Assembly (NCBI GenBank): GCA_031769625.1
Contig: JAUIMM010000188.1
Location: 5,558,001-5,622,000, forward strand
Source of the DNA: Taudactylus pleione
Lineage: Eukaryota; Chordata; Amphibia; Anura; Myobatrachidae
Reading direction: 5' to 3'
DNA: 64,000 nucleotides
The notes beneath the pieces were generated by a model, which saw only the letters and a list, made by a program, of their open reading frames with translations, did not search any database and was not told the origin of the DNA. Position numbers and translations under genes: made by a program. Below, in pieces: positions 62,257-64,000 of this stretch (position 1 is its first letter; each line of letters starts with the position of its first letter).

Positions 62257-62782
62257 GGGCCTGATCCATTACTGATCGCAACTGCGATTACGCATGCAAT
62301 CGGCCGATTGTTGCTTTCTGAGCATGCGTATATGCATCGCAGTGCGAATGAGTTTATGATCGCAGTGACTGCACAGACCATCGCAGAGTGATTGACAGAA
62401 AGAGACCATTTGGGGGATGGGTGGTCGGCGAAATACAGGCGTGCCAGTGCGTTTGAATGCCGTTACAGGGGCGTACATAAATTAGCCATACGCAGCTTAG
62501 GCTTTCACTGCGTGTGATGAGGTTAGCAATGTCTGAGTAAGGTCTGACCTTGTGCAAGTGTGCGCGAGGCTCCGATGGTACCGATGGTTTTGCAGACTTG
62601 CTACGTATTACGGATGTGTGTAAGGTAAGGTGGGCGTCCTTATGTTAGGCTGCGATGGCACATAGTGATTGCATTCATTAGCATATCTTTGCAGTGAGAC
62701 TGCGTGCGTAATCGCTATTGCCATTACTATGGGCCTGATTAAGTAAGGCTATCGCAATAGCGATCCTTACTGAATCAGGCCC
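62257..62782. mobile_element. Fam1 MITE copy 13, same subtype as 58762
   Basis: The ends 'gggcctgatccattactg' and 'cttactgaatcaggccc' have flanks TTA (62254-62256) and ATA (62783-62785). It is collinear with copy 12 through 'cgcagagtgattgacagaa', 'caggcgtgccagtgcgtttg', 'cgtacataaattagcc' and 'aggtctgacct'. Its last 52 bp form a separate mini-hairpin. Confidence 0.9.
62731..62782. mobile_element. 52-bp mini-palindrome of Fam1 ends
   Basis: From 'gggcctgattaagtaagg' to 'ccttactgaatcaggccc', two inverted Fam1 termini lie with only about 16 bp between them, flanked by TAT and ATA. It could be a Fam1 deletion derivative inserted into the terminus of copy 13, or an end duplicated by aberrant repair. 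Confidence 0.8.
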
Positions 62783-62789
62783 ATAGTTT

Positions 62790-63000
62790 GCGCGTTATTC
62801 GCACTGCGTATGATCTAGATACAAGCGAATGGAGGCTATGCAGAGTTGATGTACACGAACATACGCCCTTTTCAGACGCATCTAATGACAGAGCTGGTGG
62901 AAGAGCAAATTTATAATGATGGTGGATTGCTGCATTTTCTCAGTGCACGCAATGCGGTTGTAACTATGGCTGAGTGGTGTTCATCTCTGCATTGGACCCT
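62790..63000. other. Unique DNA
   Basis: 'tgcgcgttattcgcactgcg' is a short palindrome; otherwise nothing recognised. Confidence 0.3.
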
Positions 63001-63002
63001 AT

Positions 63003-63207
63003 GGGGGGAATTCAATTAGGAGCGATGTTCTCCCCCCACGAGTAAGTGTGGCTATAGGCTGCACTTACAGCACCGCTGGTTGTGCGGATGTGCAAGTCCC
63101 TCCCGCCATTAGGGGAGTCAGTTCCAATGACGTTGCTGACGTTTACAAGCCGTTGCAGCGGCAACTTTCCCTCCTCCAGTGCAGGGGCGATTTAATTGAA
63201 TTCCCAC
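63003..63207. mobile_element. Short MITE with GGGAATTCAATTA ends
   Basis: The left 'gggaattcaattagg' and right 'tttaattgaattccc' are inverted around about 200 bp. The ends resemble those of the composite element at 30740-32921 (attcaattagc). Target duplication unclear. Confidence 0.75.
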
Positions 63208-63540
63208 CTAGGTGTTCACCTGTTGTATAAAGCAACCAGAAGAGAACTAACTGTACGGGCATAACAGAGACAATGGCGGTCATTTAGAGCTCATACAAAT
63301 GTAAGGGCAGAGCACACCGGGCTCCTCTTTTTTATGCTGTGGGGGTTTTTTTTGTAATCATGTATTTTTTGTGCATTCACAACAAATATAAACTATACCA
63401 TAACAACATGTGTTACGTATCGGTCATATCCAGTGACCCTGTGTGAGCCTCCATTGCGTGCAAAAACATGAGATAAATGTTTGCAAAGGAACAAAAACAA
63501 TTCCTGACAGTGTAATAACATTGGTACAGTAAAATAAGAA
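63208..63540. other. Unique DNA
   Basis: T-rich runs near 63330-63370; nothing recognised. Confidence 0.3.
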
Positions 63541-63544
63541 GCAA

Positions 63545-63577
<33 letters not shown>
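63545..63577. repeat. (AAT)n microsatellite
   Basis: About ten AAT units, followed by an A-rich stretch. Confidence 0.9.
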
Positions 63578-63635
63578 GAAAAATAAGACCAGCACCAGCA
63601 AACGTACCCTCCACTTCCGATCGTATTTTAAATAA

Positions 63636-63638
<3 letters not shown>

Positions 63639-63671
<33 letters not shown>
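63639..63671. repeat. (TA)n microsatellite
   Basis: About 16 TA dinucleotides. Confidence 0.9.
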
Positions 63672-63674
<3 letters not shown>

Positions 63675-63679
63675 ATATA

Positions 63680-64000
63680 TAAAAGAAAACTGTGATAAGA
63701 GAAGCAGAGTGAAAAATGCAATATACAGGGACCAGTATCATACGGGGTTAATGGGTGGGTCATTGACAAGCGATTGTATTAGTTTCTGATGTATTGCTGC
63801 AGATAAAGGTTTGCACATGGCATATGGTATAACCTCCGTCCTCCACCCTAACCTCCTTTCCTTAGTGCGGGTTCCAACCATTCCACATGGAAGAGTTTGT
63901 GAAGGTTTTCTGTAGAAGGCCCCGGGCTGGGAGCGGTAGATTACCTACACATGTGTATTATTATACTTATATTGTCTTCCCTGATAAAGCTTTTTACTAC
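63680..64000. other. Unique DNA, window edge
   Basis: No gene recognised. The final 'ccctgataaagc' resembles the repeat motif at 26355. Confidence 0.3.

Overview
The window looks like non-coding vertebrate nuclear DNA, most likely from a large-genome frog or toad (inference). The signs are a V-SINE with its conserved central domain, L2-type and L1/Tx1-type LINE remains, many hAT-like and PIF/Harbinger-like miniature elements (MITEs), long TA/AAT/CA microsatellites and several kilobase-sized minisatellites. There are no bacterial operons, ribosome binding sites, rRNA or tRNA genes, or CRISPR arrays. No known cellular protein-coding exon could be recognised. The only coding remains with a clear family are from a broken L1-type reverse transcriptase. 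One weak candidate for a small secreted, cysteine-rich peptide with its own TATA box lies at 23281-23531.

Layout. 1-4600: MITE fragments, a GGGCATTACTA minisatellite and an intact 175-bp MITE (3988-4162). 4600-6620: mostly unique AT-rich DNA with a homeodomain-site-rich block that looks like a conserved non-coding element (CNE). 7.1-9.7 kb: a 72-86-bp minisatellite and two MITEs. 9.8-12.1 kb: unique DNA with another CNE candidate. 12.1-16.6 kb: a TTAGGG-like array, then a hAT element (13785-16599) holding an L1 that in turn holds two MITEs. 17.4-20.8 kb: GTCGAC-rich and TTAGG-type arrays with two hAT MITEs. 21-31 kb: MITE copies, the peptide candidate and a 110-bp-arm hairpin. 30740-32921: a composite element with an L2 3' end. 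34-44.4 kb: minisatellites of about 12, 21 and 47 bp, separated by MITEs and unique CNE-like DNA. 45-63 kb: the densest MITE field, with a full V-SINE at about 59.44 kb.

Families named in the entries. Fam1: ends GGGCCTGATTCAG, 3-bp target duplication, 13 copies, PIF/Harbinger-like. Fam2: ends CATACTTGCC, 8-bp target duplication, 7 bounded copies plus fragments, hAT-like. Fam3: ends GGGCTCTATTTA, flanked by TTA/TAA. Fam4: ends AGCTGCATACACA, flanked by TTA/TAA. Fam5: ends CATACCTCCCAACATG. Fam6: GTCGAC-rich palindromes. Fam7: CGGGAT/GGTAAGTA-ended units that carry 25-bp TTAGG-type arrays. Fam8: hAT with ends CAGGGGTGGGCAA.

Nothing here reads as a working gene system. What stands out is the record of nested insertion: target-site duplications still readable by eye, elements inside elements, and minisatellites that appear to grow inside MITEs. 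Superfamily assignments rest on terminal bases and duplication length only, because no transposase was found. CNE calls rest on uniqueness and motif content only and need alignment to other tetrapods.
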